Assembly: GCA_029880325.1 (NCBI GenBank)
Contig: JAOUOP010000017.1
Coordinates: 1 to 64,000 of the forward strand
Direction of reading: 5' to 3'
Length of the DNA stretch: 64,000 bases
Source: Myxococcales bacterium
GTDB taxonomy: Bacteria; Myxococcota_A; Polyangia; Polyangiales; JAFGIB01
How positions within the stretch are numbered: position 1 is the first letter of the stretch; every line of letters starts with the position of its first letter. The notes beneath the pieces were generated by a model. It was given only the letters and a program-made list of their open reading frames with translations, was not told the origin of the DNA and ran no database searches. This document shows, one piece after another, positions 48,098 to 57,919 of the stretch. The translations under genes were made by a program, and so were the position numbers.

Positions 48098-49077
48098 CGG
48101 TAGGCCTCCGCGTTCGCCTTGCAGTGGTCCCGCACCTCGTTGACCCAGGACTCGTACCAGTACCATGCCTTGGCGACTTGGACGCCGAAACCCTTGCTCG
48201 GCTCCTTGGCTTGGCGCGCCTTCCACAGCTCTGTGTGTTGGTGCATCCCGAAGCGCGGGAAGCCCTCGGTCTTCATCACCTCGACGATCTGCTTGGGCAG
48301 CCACTTGGGGCGCTCGGTCTCCTTCACCACGGCGTAGGCCGCATTGACGTTCTTCGCGAGGTCCGAGTCTGCCTTCACGAAGGTGATGACCTGGTCAGCC
48401 TGGTTGGGGTGGTTGACCGTCTTCGACACGAAGATGACGCGATAGGCGAACTGGGCGCTTCCGAAATCGTCCTTATCTAGCTGCCCGTCAAAGCCACGGA
48501 TGAAGCTCTTGACGTTCCCCGGCAGGCCCGGGTGCTTTTCGAGGGTGTCGACCTGTTCCTGGGCGAGTGACGAGAACTGGAGGCTGAGAGCAAGGTGTTT
48601 GGCGATACCGTAGCTCTCGCCGAACAGGCGCACGATGGCGTCGTGAAAGTTGATGCAACAGGCCTGAAATCGCGCGCTCAGAAGGTCATCGATGCGCGTG
48701 GTCATCTGGTGCTCGACCTCGTGGCGGAGGCCGATCAGAAACTTGAGGTTCTGCACCACCGGGCGGTCTAGCGGACAGCGCTTCTCGTTCAGGCACCGCT
48801 CGAGCTCCCAGTACTTGAAGGCGCCGTGCTTCGTGCGGTCGAAGCTGCGACGCTTGGAGCCGTCTTGGAAGTATCGGTACTCGATCTTCTTCTCGCGGTA
48901 GTAGGCGTGGAGAAGATACGTCCACGCGATGATCATCAAGACCACGTAGGTCTCGGACTTGAACGTGATGTTGGGGTTGTTGAAGATCTGAACGGCTGCG
49001 AGCGCTGACTCGCGAGACTTCTTGAGCAGCTCCTCCTTCACTGAGAAGAGTCGACGAACTCGCTTCTTCTTGGTCAT
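48094..49077 (-). CDS. DUF3644 domain protein
   Basis: 327 residues. A basic start (MTKKKRVRRLF) is followed by the DUF3644 core: KKSRESALAAVQIFNNPNIT, YVVLMIIAWTYLLHAYYREK, FLIGLRHEVEHQMT. The last resembles the Arg/His/Glu pattern of HEPN-type domains (R-x-x-V/E-H), so a ribonuclease role is conceivable but only inferred. It overlaps rhuM by ATGA. Frequent neighbour of restriction genes. Confidence 0.78.
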   Translation of the reverse strand: MTKKKRVRRLFSVKEELLKKSRESALAAVQIFNNPNITFKSETYVVLMIIAWTYLLHAYYREKKIEYRYFQDGSKRRSFDRTKHGAFKYWELERCLNEKRCPLDRPVVQNLKFLIGLRHEVEHQMTTRIDDLLSARFQACCINFHDAIVRLFGESYGIAKHLALSLQFSSLAQEQVDTLEKHPGLPGNVKSFIRGFDGQLDKDDFGSAQFAYRVIFVSKTVNHPNQADQVITFVKADSDLAKNVNAAYAVVKETERPKWLPKQIVEVMKTEGFPRFGMHQHTELWKARQAKEPSKGFGVQVAKAWYWYESWVNEVRDHCKANAEAYR

Positions 49078-49141
49078 GGGCGCGCCCCCTTCAAGCGGGC
49101 GTGTGCCTTCTCATTTGTGCACGTAGCCCATGTGCTCTGGG

Positions 49142-50038
49142 TCATCTGCGGCCTCCCGTGCGCCCAACGAACGTCTGAGGCGCGCCAGCCTCGTCGAACG
49201 CTGGGGCAGGGCCGGTGTATTGGTCCCACAGCCGCGCTCGCGAGGGCTCATCGAGAATGGACAGGTGGTCCTCGTGCCCGGGATCGCCCAGTTCGATACC
49301 ATCACCGAACTTCACGCCACCGATGTCGGTCAGAAGATATCGGTTATGAAGCCGAGGCCCTCCGGTCCTGTGTTTCCAGCAGCGAAGCGTGACGGCAGTG
49401 CCAGGGGGAAGCAGGCGTGGCAGTGCCCGCTGGGCGTCGCGCATGCAGGGGTCGTAACCACGCGGCTCGTCTGAGAAATGGACTTCGACGTCTTTGCCCT
49501 GTCCTTCAATTGCCCTACAGAACGCAACAAGAGGCTGAGCCTTGTCGTTCTGATCTGCCCGGAAGTAGGGATCGACCAGTACAACTCGCGTGGAGGCGCG
49601 CAGCAGGAGATCAACCATCGCCACGAATGCTGCGGCCGCACGCGGCACCAGATGCCCCGTCTCCACCCGCCAGAGCTCGCATTGCTCGTCTACTTCGTCG
49701 GGATGAACGACCCCGCCGCCGGTGCCGCCCTCGGCCAGGATTGCCCGAAACGGCACACGTCGGTGCTCGACCATTGCGTTGTCGATCCACGGGACCGTCC
49801 CGTCGTACTCGGCGCTGGAACGCCGCGAAAACACGCGACCGTCCAATGCGGCCAGACGCTCCTCGATTCGCTTCTTCTCGATGTCAGCACAGGCCAGCCC
49901 CTCGTAGACCATGCGCTTCCAACGGCGCGGGTACTGCGCCAGGAACCGTCCCTTCCATGGGCCGAAGGCGCCCAGGAAGTACCTGGCCCTCTCCCACGTC
50001 GAGATCACCGACGGCTCCATGGCGTACTCGTAGAACAT
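49142..50038 (-). CDS. PLD-like domain protein paired with the AAA ATPase
   Basis: 298 residues. The N-terminal half is unrecognised (YAMEPSVISTWERARYFLGA). The C-terminal half has a phospholipase-D-like fold: RVVLVDPYFRADQN, later LHNRYLLTDIGGVKFGDGIE. HNRYLLTD near residue 231 matches HxKxxxxD with Arg replacing Lys. Only one such motif is seen, so activity would need dimerisation. The ATG overlaps the TGA of the ATPase gene by one base, so the two are translated together. A nuclease effector controlled by the ATPase is the likely arrangement. Confidence 0.68.
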   Translation of the reverse strand: MFYEYAMEPSVISTWERARYFLGAFGPWKGRFLAQYPRRWKRMVYEGLACADIEKKRIEERLAALDGRVFSRRSSAEYDGTVPWIDNAMVEHRRVPFRAILAEGGTGGGVVHPDEVDEQCELWRVETGHLVPRAAAAFVAMVDLLLRASTRVVLVDPYFRADQNDKAQPLVAFCRAIEGQGKDVEVHFSDEPRGYDPCMRDAQRALPRLLPPGTAVTLRCWKHRTGGPRLHNRYLLTDIGGVKFGDGIELGDPGHEDHLSILDEPSRARLWDQYTGPAPAFDEAGAPQTFVGRTGGRR

Positions 50039-51696
50039 CAGAACAGCTCCCGAGCTCGCTCTTCGAAGAAGCCCTTCGGCCAGCGGTCTTTGAACTCGCC
50101 GAGCTCGTCGACGCGGAGCCGGCGGATGTTTACACCGTCCGGCGTGTTCTCGACGTAGATGACGCTGAGCTTGTCGGGTGAGAACTTCGGGGCGTCGTCG
50201 CCCAGCTCGCCCTCGGTGGTCTCGCGGATGCGGCGCAGTAGACGAAGGATGAGGTGCTCGCTGTGGGTCTCGATCAGGAAGGTTCGGCGAGCGCCGTCTC
50301 GGGTGGCTGCGTCGATCAGCAGGTCGCCGAGTCCGACCTGCATCGCAGGGTGCACGTGGATCTCGGGCTGTTCGACGAGCGCGAGGCCAGCCTCGCGCCG
50401 GAGGGCGGCCACCACCACGGGGATGACCTGGGACACGCCGGCGCCGACTTCCGAAGGGAGCACCAGGGAGCCCGATCCCGTATCGAGGAGCAGGCGCCGG
50501 GCTGTCTTGTCGACGTGCCCATCGGTGAGCTCTTCGGCTGAGGCTCCGCTGTCGTAGAGCTGCTGCACGACGATCTGGCAGCCGGCGCCCAGGCGGGTCA
50601 GCCACTTGTTGGTGTCCTCGACGAGGGTGGAGCGGTCCGCGAGCAGGAGGTCCCACGCGGCAAGACCGTCGGCCCAGCTCGTGATGCGACCCACCCGCTC
50701 GTAGAGAAAGCCCCGGGGCGGCAGGACGCGCAGCGGGCCGATGTAGAGCGCATAGCGCAAAGCCTCAGCGAGCTGGGACACCGTGCCCAGGACGACCATC
50801 TCCAGGAAGGTCCTCACCTGCGCCACGGTGGTGGCGACATCCGCGTCCTCGTCGCCGAAGGGAATGACGCGCAGGGGCTCGCCGAGCGGAGGCAGAGCCG
50901 ACATGCGCGAACGTGAGACCGCGAAGACAGGCAGCGACCGGCCATCGCCAAAGCCCGAGCCGTCCCCCAATCCAGCGCCTGCGCCGTATCCTCCACCGTA
51001 GCCGTCGCCCTCGGCCTCCGCCGCGTGATGCAGGGCTTCTTCGGGGACCGCGATTTGCTCCCACGCCTCGGTCAGGTCCGCTGGAGCGTGTTGGGCAGTG
51101 AGCGGATGCTTGGAGCCGTCGGCCTCGGTGACCATCGCTCCCTCCAGCTCGCGGGTCTCGGTGGCGAGCAAGGGATGGCCCAGGTTCACGCGGACGTTGA
51201 GGGGCTCGCCCTCTCGCAGCGACGCGCCGAGCTCAAGCCAGACCAGGGGTTCAGAATCCCCCGCGACGCCGATGACGGCCCGCTCCAGCACGGCGCCGGT
51301 GAAGGCGGCGGTCGTTCGGTGGCGAATGGTCAGCTCCAGCCACGCGGCCTCGATGTCGTCATCGAGGTCTGGGAAGGGGAAGTCGGCAAGCTCGCGGCCG
51401 AGCCGGTCGAGTCCGCCGGCTGTGGCGAACTCAGCGCGCAGCACGATGGGGCGCGTCATCTCGTGGCGGTGCACGAGGCGCGCAAAGCCTCCGAGCTCGA
51501 GCACGGTACCGCCCAGCTCGGTGCGGTCTACGTCGGCGATGCCGCGCTCCAGCACTTCGTGCAGGTAGAGCAAGGCCTGCAACACGGTGCTCTTTCCGGC
51601 GCTGTTGGCCCCGAAGAGCAGCGTCAGCGCGCCGAAGTCGATGCGTTGTCGCGCCGCAATGCCCTTGAAGTTTGCGAGTTGGAGGGAGATCAACAT
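50038..51696 (-). CDS. AAA family ATPase, DUF3696 type
   Basis: 552 residues of the SMC/OLD-like ABC-ATPase class. Walker A is GANSAGKST (29-37); a signature-like VLPSEVGAGVSQVIPVVVAA, Walker B ALVEQPEIHVHP and the H-loop LIETHSEHLILRLLRRI are all present, with the DUF3696 tail (VDELGEFKDRWPKGFFEER). No TOPRIM domain is fused, unlike OLD or GajA. The start lies within the end of hsdS (7-base overlap). It is placed between hsdS and its PLD-like partner, inside the type I restriction operon. Confidence 0.85.
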   Translation of the reverse strand: MLISLQLANFKGIAARQRIDFGALTLLFGANSAGKSTVLQALLYLHEVLERGIADVDRTELGGTVLELGGFARLVHRHEMTRPIVLRAEFATAGGLDRLGRELADFPFPDLDDDIEAAWLELTIRHRTTAAFTGAVLERAVIGVAGDSEPLVWLELGASLREGEPLNVRVNLGHPLLATETRELEGAMVTEADGSKHPLTAQHAPADLTEAWEQIAVPEEALHHAAEAEGDGYGGGYGAGAGLGDGSGFGDGRSLPVFAVSRSRMSALPPLGEPLRVIPFGDEDADVATTVAQVRTFLEMVVLGTVSQLAEALRYALYIGPLRVLPPRGFLYERVGRITSWADGLAAWDLLLADRSTLVEDTNKWLTRLGAGCQIVVQQLYDSGASAEELTDGHVDKTARRLLLDTGSGSLVLPSEVGAGVSQVIPVVVAALRREAGLALVEQPEIHVHPAMQVGLGDLLIDAATRDGARRTFLIETHSEHLILRLLRRIRETTEGELGDDAPKFSPDKLSVIYVENTPDGVNIRRLRVDELGEFKDRWPKGFFEERARELF

Positions 51697-52919
51697 GGAT
51701 CCCCCGCGCGCATGAGCTGTCCGGAGAAGGCGCGTTGCACCGTCGCGGCGAACAGAAGCTCGGCGTCGTGAAATGCACTCTCCTGGCGCTGGCCAATCCG
51801 TAACACGCGGTCAAACGTCTCGCCGAACCTCCGCTGGGCTCGCAGAGGCGGCACGGGCACCCGCACTTCCGCGAGCTTTCCTTTGCTGACCATGCCCTTC
51901 ATGCTGTTCGTGGAAGCGGCTTGGACGAGGTGCTTTCCGACAAGGAGCAGGACGTAAAGGAACCGATGGTCGACGCCATCGTGAGGCGTTACGGCATTGA
52001 TCTGCTGGTTGAACGCCACCTCGCGATCCGCAAGGGCGACGTTGCCGATGCAGTCAGGACTACCTGCGATGCAGGTCATCAGGGTGCTTCTCGCAGGCGC
52101 GGTGCGCCCGACCGTCCGCCCCTGAGCCGAGAGCCCTTCCGTCGCTCTGGTAAGGTAGTGGCTTGGCGTGTTGATGTTGTCCGACTTGATCCACTCGATG
52201 TTGTCACCGAAATACTCATCCACCGCGCGGGACGGCGTGTTCCCTGTGGTGATTCGCCCTAGCTTGGCGAGCGGCTCTACTTGCCAACCCTTCGGATTTG
52301 TCAACGGGTCGCCGAACATCTCCAGGAACGCCGAGCGGAGCAGGTCTTCGGTGAGGGTGATGGCTTCCTTGCGCTTGCGGCGAATGGCATCGGCCTTGTC
52401 GAGGATGTCGGCGATGCGTCGCTGCTCGGGGAGCGGCGGGACTGGGATGAGCATCGTCCTCAGCTTGGCGCCACTGATCTTGGGCATGCTCCCTGCTGCG
52501 CCCGCGGCCATGACCCGAAAGAAACGACGTCCCGCGGCGGAGTTCATGTATCTCCAAACCCAGCGTGTCGTTGCTTCGTCGCCGAAGCGCAATCGCATCA
52601 TCAGGTCCGGGTAGATGTAGGTATTGGGCGGGCCATCGAAGATCGCGGCTGTTCCGACAAGCTCAGCCGTGTTGGAGCGCTGCACGAGTAGGTCGCCTGG
52701 CCTCAACCAGACGGAGGCGTCCGGAGCAATCTCCTCTCGAAGGCGCTTGATGGTTTCTTCGTTCAGGATCAGACGCTGTTGTGTCGTCGCACTGAGCTTC
52801 AGCGAAAGGCTGCCCTGGCCGTTCGGGTCTGACTGAGGTGAATAGCCGTTTGTCGGACCTTCGATTGCCAGTTCTCCGAGTGGGACAGCCTGCCATCCCT
52901 GTGGAATGCGGAGATTCAC
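51690..52919 (-). CDS. hsdS: Type I restriction-modification specificity subunit
   Basis: 409 residues with two target-recognition domains and the conserved spacers [20 protein letters not shown] (centre) and [20 protein letters not shown] (end). The two halves recognise the two parts of a split DNA target. The start overlaps the hsdM stop by 4 bases. Both domains look complete, so the system could be active. Confidence 0.93.
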   Translation of the reverse strand: MNLRIPQGWQAVPLGELAIEGPTNGYSPQSDPNGQGSLSLKLSATTQQRLILNEETIKRLREEIAPDASVWLRPGDLLVQRSNTAELVGTAAIFDGPPNTYIYPDLMMRLRFGDEATTRWVWRYMNSAAGRRFFRVMAAGAAGSMPKISGAKLRTMLIPVPPLPEQRRIADILDKADAIRRKRKEAITLTEDLLRSAFLEMFGDPLTNPKGWQVEPLAKLGRITTGNTPSRAVDEYFGDNIEWIKSDNINTPSHYLTRATEGLSAQGRTVGRTAPARSTLMTCIAGSPDCIGNVALADREVAFNQQINAVTPHDGVDHRFLYVLLLVGKHLVQAASTNSMKGMVSKGKLAEVRVPVPPLRAQRRFGETFDRVLRIGQRQESAFHDAELLFAATVQRAFSGQLMRAGDPC

Positions 52920-54457
52920 AGCATCCCCTCCAGCTGGCTCAAGTCCTTCGCGATCTCGGCCTCGATCTTCCTGAGCTTCGCGATGATCTTCTTCGGCGGG
53001 TCGTACGTGACCTCCTCGTGCTTGGCCTCCTTGTACCGGTTGATGGAGAGGTCGAATTCCTTCGCCTCGATCTCCTTCACCGGCACCATGAAATGCTTTG
53101 CTGTCCGGTCCGTATCCTTCTTCGCGCTCCGCTTGCGCCAGCGCGCGAGGGCATCGGGCAAGTCGTTGTCCTTAATGGCGTCGCGCTTGTCGTCGAGGGA
53201 GTAGCCGTCCGCTTCCAAGTCGTAGAAGAAGACGTGATCGGTCTTGCCGCCCCGCGTGAACAGGAGGATGGCCGTGGAGACCCCGGCGTAGGGCTTGAAC
53301 ACGCCCGACGGCAGCGAGATGACCGCTTCGAGCTGGTTGTCCTTGACCAGCATCTTCCGGAGGGCCTTGTGGGCCTTCGACGAACCGAAGAGCACGCCGT
53401 CCGGCACGATGGTGGCGCTGCGGCCGCCGTTCTTCAGCATGCGCAAGATGAGGGCAACGAACAGCAGCTCGGTCTTCTTGGTCTTCACCGACTGCGTCAG
53501 CGTCGGGTGCACGTCGCCTGCGTCGAGGCTGCCCTTGAACGGCGGATTGGCGAGGACCACGTCGAAGCTGCCCATCGCCTGGGTCGGAAACTTTTCCGGG
53601 AACGAGTTGGAGAGCGTGTCCTGGTAGTGGATGTCGGGGTTGTCGACCCCATGGAGCATCAGGTTCATCGAGGCAATGCGCAGCATCGTCGAGTCGAAGT
53701 CGAATCCGTGGAACATCCCGTTCTGGATGTGCTTGCGGTAGGGCTCGAGTTGATCGCCGGTGTAGATGGTCTCGCCGTTCTCACTCTTGAGCTTGCCCTT
53801 CGCAGACGTGTGCGTTTCGAGCAGGTACTGCATCGCGCCCACGAGGAAGCCGGCGGTGCCGCAGGCCGGATCGCCGATGGTCTCGGTGGGCTTGGGCTCC
53901 AGCATCTCCACCATGAAGCGGATGATGTGGCGGGGCGTGCGGAACTGGCCGTTGATGCCGGCCGTGGTCAGCTTGCTCAGCAGGTACTCGTAGAGGTCGC
54001 CCTTGGCGTCGCCCTCGGTGATCGGCAGCTTGTCGATCATGTTCACCGCGGAGACCAGCAGGCTCGGCTTCTGCACCATGAGCTGGGCGTCGGCCATGTA
54101 CTCGGCGAAGGTCGTGCCGCCGTTCAGCTTGCGAAAGTGCGGGAACACCTCGTCCCGCACGACCTGCAGCATCCCCTTCGTTCCCTTCTTGAGGTCGGCA
54201 TCGGTGACGGTCGCGGGTAGCTGCTTGAAGTTTTTCCAGCGGCGCCGATCGTTGGGCCCGTCGAAGCGGCCCTGGAAGGTCTTCTTGGTGCGCTCGGCCC
54301 GGCGCTCGCCGGTTGTCTCCATCACGTCGAGCAGCCGCGCGAACATCAGGAACGAGATCTGCTCGATGACCGTCAACGGGTTGGTGATGCCGCCGGTCCA
54401 GAACTCGGTCCACAGCTTGTCGATGTCGCTCTTCTGTTGGGTAGTGAGGGTGCTCAT
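52916..54457 (-). CDS. hsdM: Type I restriction-modification DNA methyltransferase subunit
   Basis: 513 residues. An N-terminal HsdM helical domain, SAM site [20 protein letters not shown] (motif I), catalytic motif [15 protein letters not shown] and the C-terminal [18 protein letters not shown] tail are present. It methylates adenine N6 at the site chosen by HsdS. It overlaps hsdR and hsdS by 4 bases each. Confidence 0.95.
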   Translation of the reverse strand: MSTLTTQQKSDIDKLWTEFWTGGITNPLTVIEQISFLMFARLLDVMETTGERRAERTKKTFQGRFDGPNDRRRWKNFKQLPATVTDADLKKGTKGMLQVVRDEVFPHFRKLNGGTTFAEYMADAQLMVQKPSLLVSAVNMIDKLPITEGDAKGDLYEYLLSKLTTAGINGQFRTPRHIIRFMVEMLEPKPTETIGDPACGTAGFLVGAMQYLLETHTSAKGKLKSENGETIYTGDQLEPYRKHIQNGMFHGFDFDSTMLRIASMNLMLHGVDNPDIHYQDTLSNSFPEKFPTQAMGSFDVVLANPPFKGSLDAGDVHPTLTQSVKTKKTELLFVALILRMLKNGGRSATIVPDGVLFGSSKAHKALRKMLVKDNQLEAVISLPSGVFKPYAGVSTAILLFTRGGKTDHVFFYDLEADGYSLDDKRDAIKDNDLPDALARWRKRSAKKDTDRTAKHFMVPVKEIEAKEFDLSINRYKEAKHEEVTYDPPKKIIAKLRKIEAEIAKDLSQLEGML

Positions 54458-57400
54458 GAATTCTGACTCGCAGCAGGGCGCTCGCTGGGCGTCGCCCTCT
54501 TAGGTTCGAATGCGCTGAGAATGGCCAGCAGCTCGTCGACCGTCCCGGCCTCCGGGAAGATGCCGTCGACACTCTCGGCATGAAGGGTGGTGAACGGCGG
54601 CTCGTAAAGGCGCTCGATCTCGATGCCGCCGTTCTGGGCAATGTGATTCTGGAGCAGCTGCAGGAAGCGGAGCTGCTGGGACGAGAGCCGCGGATGCTTG
54701 TGCACGAAGGCGGTGAAGGCTTCCTCCACGGCTGCTGGGTCGAGGCCCACGAGGCCGCGGAACACGGTCAAGAGCGTCCGCCGGGTCGCCGGGTCGTGGC
54801 CGGTGAGGTGCTTGATGTTGGCCTTGTCGTCGACCTCGAGCACCAGCCGCGCCAGCTCTTCGAGCTCTTCATCGCGCACGGCCTTGCCGGCGCGGATGCG
54901 CTGCAGGGTTTCGTTCGAGGCGAAGTGGTCCCGCAACACGGACTCCACGCGACGCCGGTACTCGACCAGGTCGAGCCCTTCGAGGCGTGGGATGTAGGTT
55001 TCGCCCGAGAAGTTGGCGTCGGTGACGTCGAAAACTTGCGGGGCGACTCGGGTCTTAGGCGGGTGCTGCTGGTACTTCATGATCCCGCGCAGCTCGCGGC
55101 GAATGTCCTCGAGGTGATGGACCTGGACCGAAGCCCAGAAGTCCTTGCTGCGCACCTGCTTGATCGAATCCGCCTTCGCCTTCACCGGGTTCTGGTTCTT
55201 CGCGAGGAGCTCGACAGCCTCCTCCACACGAGCCCGGAGGTCCTGGACCTTGGGGGCGTTCGCTCCACCCTTGAGCAGCTCTACTTGCAGGCGGGTGATC
55301 AGCAGGTCGAAGCGGTAGGCATCCTCGTCACCGCGGATGCTTCGCAGGTGCTGCAGGGGCGCGACGATGGAGAGCAAGTCCGCCTGCGTCGCTGCAGCGA
55401 AGTGGTGGATGCGGTCGCCGTCCGAGAGCATTTCGAGCTCGCGCCAGCGGTCGCGGACGTCGATGCTGTTGGTGTCCTTGACCGCCCGAACGTCGCCCAG
55501 GAGGAGAGAGGCCGCCAGCTCGAACTCCGGCTGCTCCATCTTGTCGAGGGCGGTTTGGGCGAACTCGACGCGGGACTCGAAGAGGTGCTGGAGCAGCGAC
55601 TTCTGTACCGAGGGCTGCTGCTCCTTGTACTTCTCGTCGAAGAACCAGAAGTTGGACCAGTGGTCGAAGATGAGGAACTCGGTCTTGTGCTTGCCGGTGC
55701 CGAAGAGGTCCTCGCACAAGCGCGTGCCGCGGCCGATCATTTGCCAGAACTTCACGTACGACTTGACCGGCTTGGCGAAGACCAGGTTGACGACTTCGGG
55801 CACGTCGATGCCGGTGTCGAGCATGTCCACCGAGATGGCGATGCTTAGCTCGTTGTCCGGGTTCTTGAAGTCGTCGATGAGCTGCTCGGCTTTGGGCTCC
55901 TGGTTGTCGATGACGCGACAGAAGGTCGATCCATACTGCGGGTACATCTCCGCGAAGACGTCGGCCATGTGAACCGCGTGCAGGTGGTTGCGCGCAAAAA
56001 CGATGGTCTTGCCCACGTGGCTTCCCGTCGATTCGCGGATCCCTTCCTCCATCAGGCTGCGCCAGATGAATCGGGTGGTGTCGCGGTTGAAGACGTATTT
56101 GTCGAGCTGATCTGCGTTGTAGTCGACCTGCTCCGCGGCGGGGTCCTGATCTTCGAGCTCCTCGCGTTGCTCCTGGCTCATCTGCGTGTAGCGGATGCCC
56201 TGCTCCCGGAACTGGCTGCTGAAGGCGCGGACGCGGAACGGCACGAGGAAGGCCGGCGTCGAGTTGATCGCGTCCTCGAAGCTGAAGTGCGAGGTCGGGT
56301 CTCGGTCTTCGCAGTTGAAGAGCTCGTAGGTGTTCCGCTCGATGAACCGCACGGGGGTGGCAGTGAGACCGACCTCGAGGGCATCGAAGTACTGGAAGAG
56401 CGCCCGGAACTTCTTGTAGATACTGCGGTGGGACTCGTCGGCGATGATCAGATCGAAGAAGCCAACGTCGAAGTCCTCGTAGCACTTCATCATGGCCGGG
56501 TAGGTCGCGAGGTAGATGCGCTTGTCTCGGTCGTTGGCCGTCGTGCGATCAACGATGACCCGCGGCTCGCCCGGCATGAACTCCTTGAAGACGCGGTCGG
56601 CCTGTTTGCGAAGCTCGCGACGGTCGCAGAGAAAGAGGATGCGTTTGACCCAGCCCGCACGCATCAGCACATCGCAGAGCGAGATGGCGACGCGCGTCTT
56701 GCCGGTGCCCGTCGCCTGGACGAGCAGCGCCTTGCGGAAGTTGTCGGTGAAGCGCTCCGAGACGCGCTTGACGGCCTCGAGCTGGTACATGCGCCCGGCG
56801 ATAGCGAGGTTCGCATCGACATGGGCCAGGGCCTTCTTGTTGACCCGTTGGTGCGTCAGGTACTCGAGGCTGTCCTTGGAGTAGAAGCCGTAGACCTTGC
56901 GGTACGGGTAGCCCTGGGCATCGTCCCAGAGAAAGATGTCCACGCCATTGGTGAAGAAGATGACCGGACGCACGCCGGTTTCCTTCTCCAAGCAGGTCGC
57001 GTACATGCGTGCCTGCTCGGCTCCGACGCGCGCGTCCTTGGCGGTCTTCTTGGCCTCGATCACGGCGAGCGGCTTGCCGTCGTCGCCGTAGAGAACGTAG
57101 TCCGCGAAGCCCTCGCCGGACTCCGTCGGCATCGTGGTGAGCTTGACCTCCTGGCGGACCTCGCTGGTGTCTTTGCCGGTCGGCCCCACGTCCCATCCGG
57201 CGGCGAGGAGCGCCTGATCGATGAGGCGGTGCCGAGTGGTCTCCTCGTTGAACTCGAGGACGGACGCGACCTTCTGGCCCTCCTCCTTGAGCTGGGTCAG
57301 CTCTGTCGCGTGCTCGGTGGCGGCGCGTTCGGCGGCGAGTCGCTTGGCCTTCTCTTCTTCGAGCGTGGCGAGGACGGACTCGTACTTCGCCTCAGCGAGA

Positions 57401-57867
57401 CGCAGCTTTTCGAGGGCAGCCTTGGCCTTGCCGTTGCCATCGCCCTCGCGAGCCGGTTGGGTGTACTGGGGGGCGTCCTGCCTGTTGCCGCCGTCGACCT
57501 GCACATGAAACCAGCGCGCGATGTCGAAGAGCTGCCCGAGGCAGTCGAGCGAAAGGTCGCTGGTGATCGGACGGCGCGGGTGCGCGGCGTGGTTGCCCGC
57601 TTTGCGAACGGTGTGGAGCTTGTTCTGGACGACTTCAGGCACGGACTGCCGGAAGGGCTCCGCGGTGAGTAGGTCGTTCAGGTTGTCGGAGTACGGCGGC
57701 AGTAGCCGGTAGCGCTCGTAAATGGCGGCGACCACCTGCTCGACGAAGCTGCGCTGCTTGATGAGGGAGCTCGCCGGGTCCGAGTAGGCGTACCGCTCCG
57801 CGAAGCCGGCGAGATCGGCGAAGGGGGCGCGCTTCGGGCGCAGGAACTCGAAGTTCTGCGACTTCAT
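54454..57867 (-). CDS. hsdR: Type I restriction endonuclease, motor/nuclease subunit
   Basis: 1137 residues, normal length. Order: a DUF4145-like N-terminal domain ([17 protein letters not shown]), a coiled segment, the PD-(D/E)XK nuclease ([21 protein letters not shown]), then a superfamily 2 helicase motor with Walker [17 protein letters not shown] box [15 protein letters not shown] and the C-terminal DUF3387-like/EcoEI R region. The start [11 protein letters not shown] at 57867 has AAGGAGA 8 bases upstream. A longer frame to 57891 would begin almost at the predicted transcription start. First gene of the operon. Confidence 0.95.
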   Translation of the reverse strand: MKSQNFEFLRPKRAPFADLAGFAERYAYSDPASSLIKQRSFVEQVVAAIYERYRLLPPYSDNLNDLLTAEPFRQSVPEVVQNKLHTVRKAGNHAAHPRRPITSDLSLDCLGQLFDIARWFHVQVDGGNRQDAPQYTQPAREGDGNGKAKAALEKLRLAEAKYESVLATLEEEKAKRLAAERAATEHATELTQLKEEGQKVASVLEFNEETTRHRLIDQALLAAGWDVGPTGKDTSEVRQEVKLTTMPTESGEGFADYVLYGDDGKPLAVIEAKKTAKDARVGAEQARMYATCLEKETGVRPVIFFTNGVDIFLWDDAQGYPYRKVYGFYSKDSLEYLTHQRVNKKALAHVDANLAIAGRMYQLEAVKRVSERFTDNFRKALLVQATGTGKTRVAISLCDVLMRAGWVKRILFLCDRRELRKQADRVFKEFMPGEPRVIVDRTTANDRDKRIYLATYPAMMKCYEDFDVGFFDLIIADESHRSIYKKFRALFQYFDALEVGLTATPVRFIERNTYELFNCEDRDPTSHFSFEDAINSTPAFLVPFRVRAFSSQFREQGIRYTQMSQEQREELEDQDPAAEQVDYNADQLDKYVFNRDTTRFIWRSLMEEGIRESTGSHVGKTIVFARNHLHAVHMADVFAEMYPQYGSTFCRVIDNQEPKAEQLIDDFKNPDNELSIAISVDMLDTGIDVPEVVNLVFAKPVKSYVKFWQMIGRGTRLCEDLFGTGKHKTEFLIFDHWSNFWFFDEKYKEQQPSVQKSLLQHLFESRVEFAQTALDKMEQPEFELAASLLLGDVRAVKDTNSIDVRDRWRELEMLSDGDRIHHFAAATQADLLSIVAPLQHLRSIRGDEDAYRFDLLITRLQVELLKGGANAPKVQDLRARVEEAVELLAKNQNPVKAKADSIKQVRSKDFWASVQVHHLEDIRRELRGIMKYQQHPPKTRVAPQVFDVTDANFSGETYIPRLEGLDLVEYRRRVESVLRDHFASNETLQRIRAGKAVRDEELEELARLVLEVDDKANIKHLTGHDPATRRTLLTVFRGLVGLDPAAVEEAFTAFVHKHPRLSSQQLRFLQLLQNHIAQNGGIEIERLYEPPFTTLHAESVDGIFPEAGTVDELLAILSAFEPKRATPSERPAASQNS

Positions 57868-57900
57868 GCGCTCTGTCTCCTTGCCGACCATGCCGGCTCC

Positions 57901-57919
57901 TTTTTCAATGACCGTGCCA
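57901..57919 (-). promoter_or_regulatory. Sigma-54 (-24/-12) promoter of the hsdR operon
   Basis: Minus-strand TGGCACGGTCATTGAAAA against the consensus TGGCACG-N4-TTGCW: all of the -24 element and TTG of the -12 element match, with A for C at one place, and the GG-N10-G spacing is exact. It starts directly after the stop of the sigma-54 activator gene. The predicted transcript would start near 57893, giving a 26-base leader that contains AAGGAGA. Confidence 0.75.

Noticed and set aside
52838..57672. Long plus-strand frames opposite hsdM and hsdR
   Set aside because: Antisense shadows: Val/Leu/Glu/Asp-rich, no domains, and the minus-strand genes are certain.
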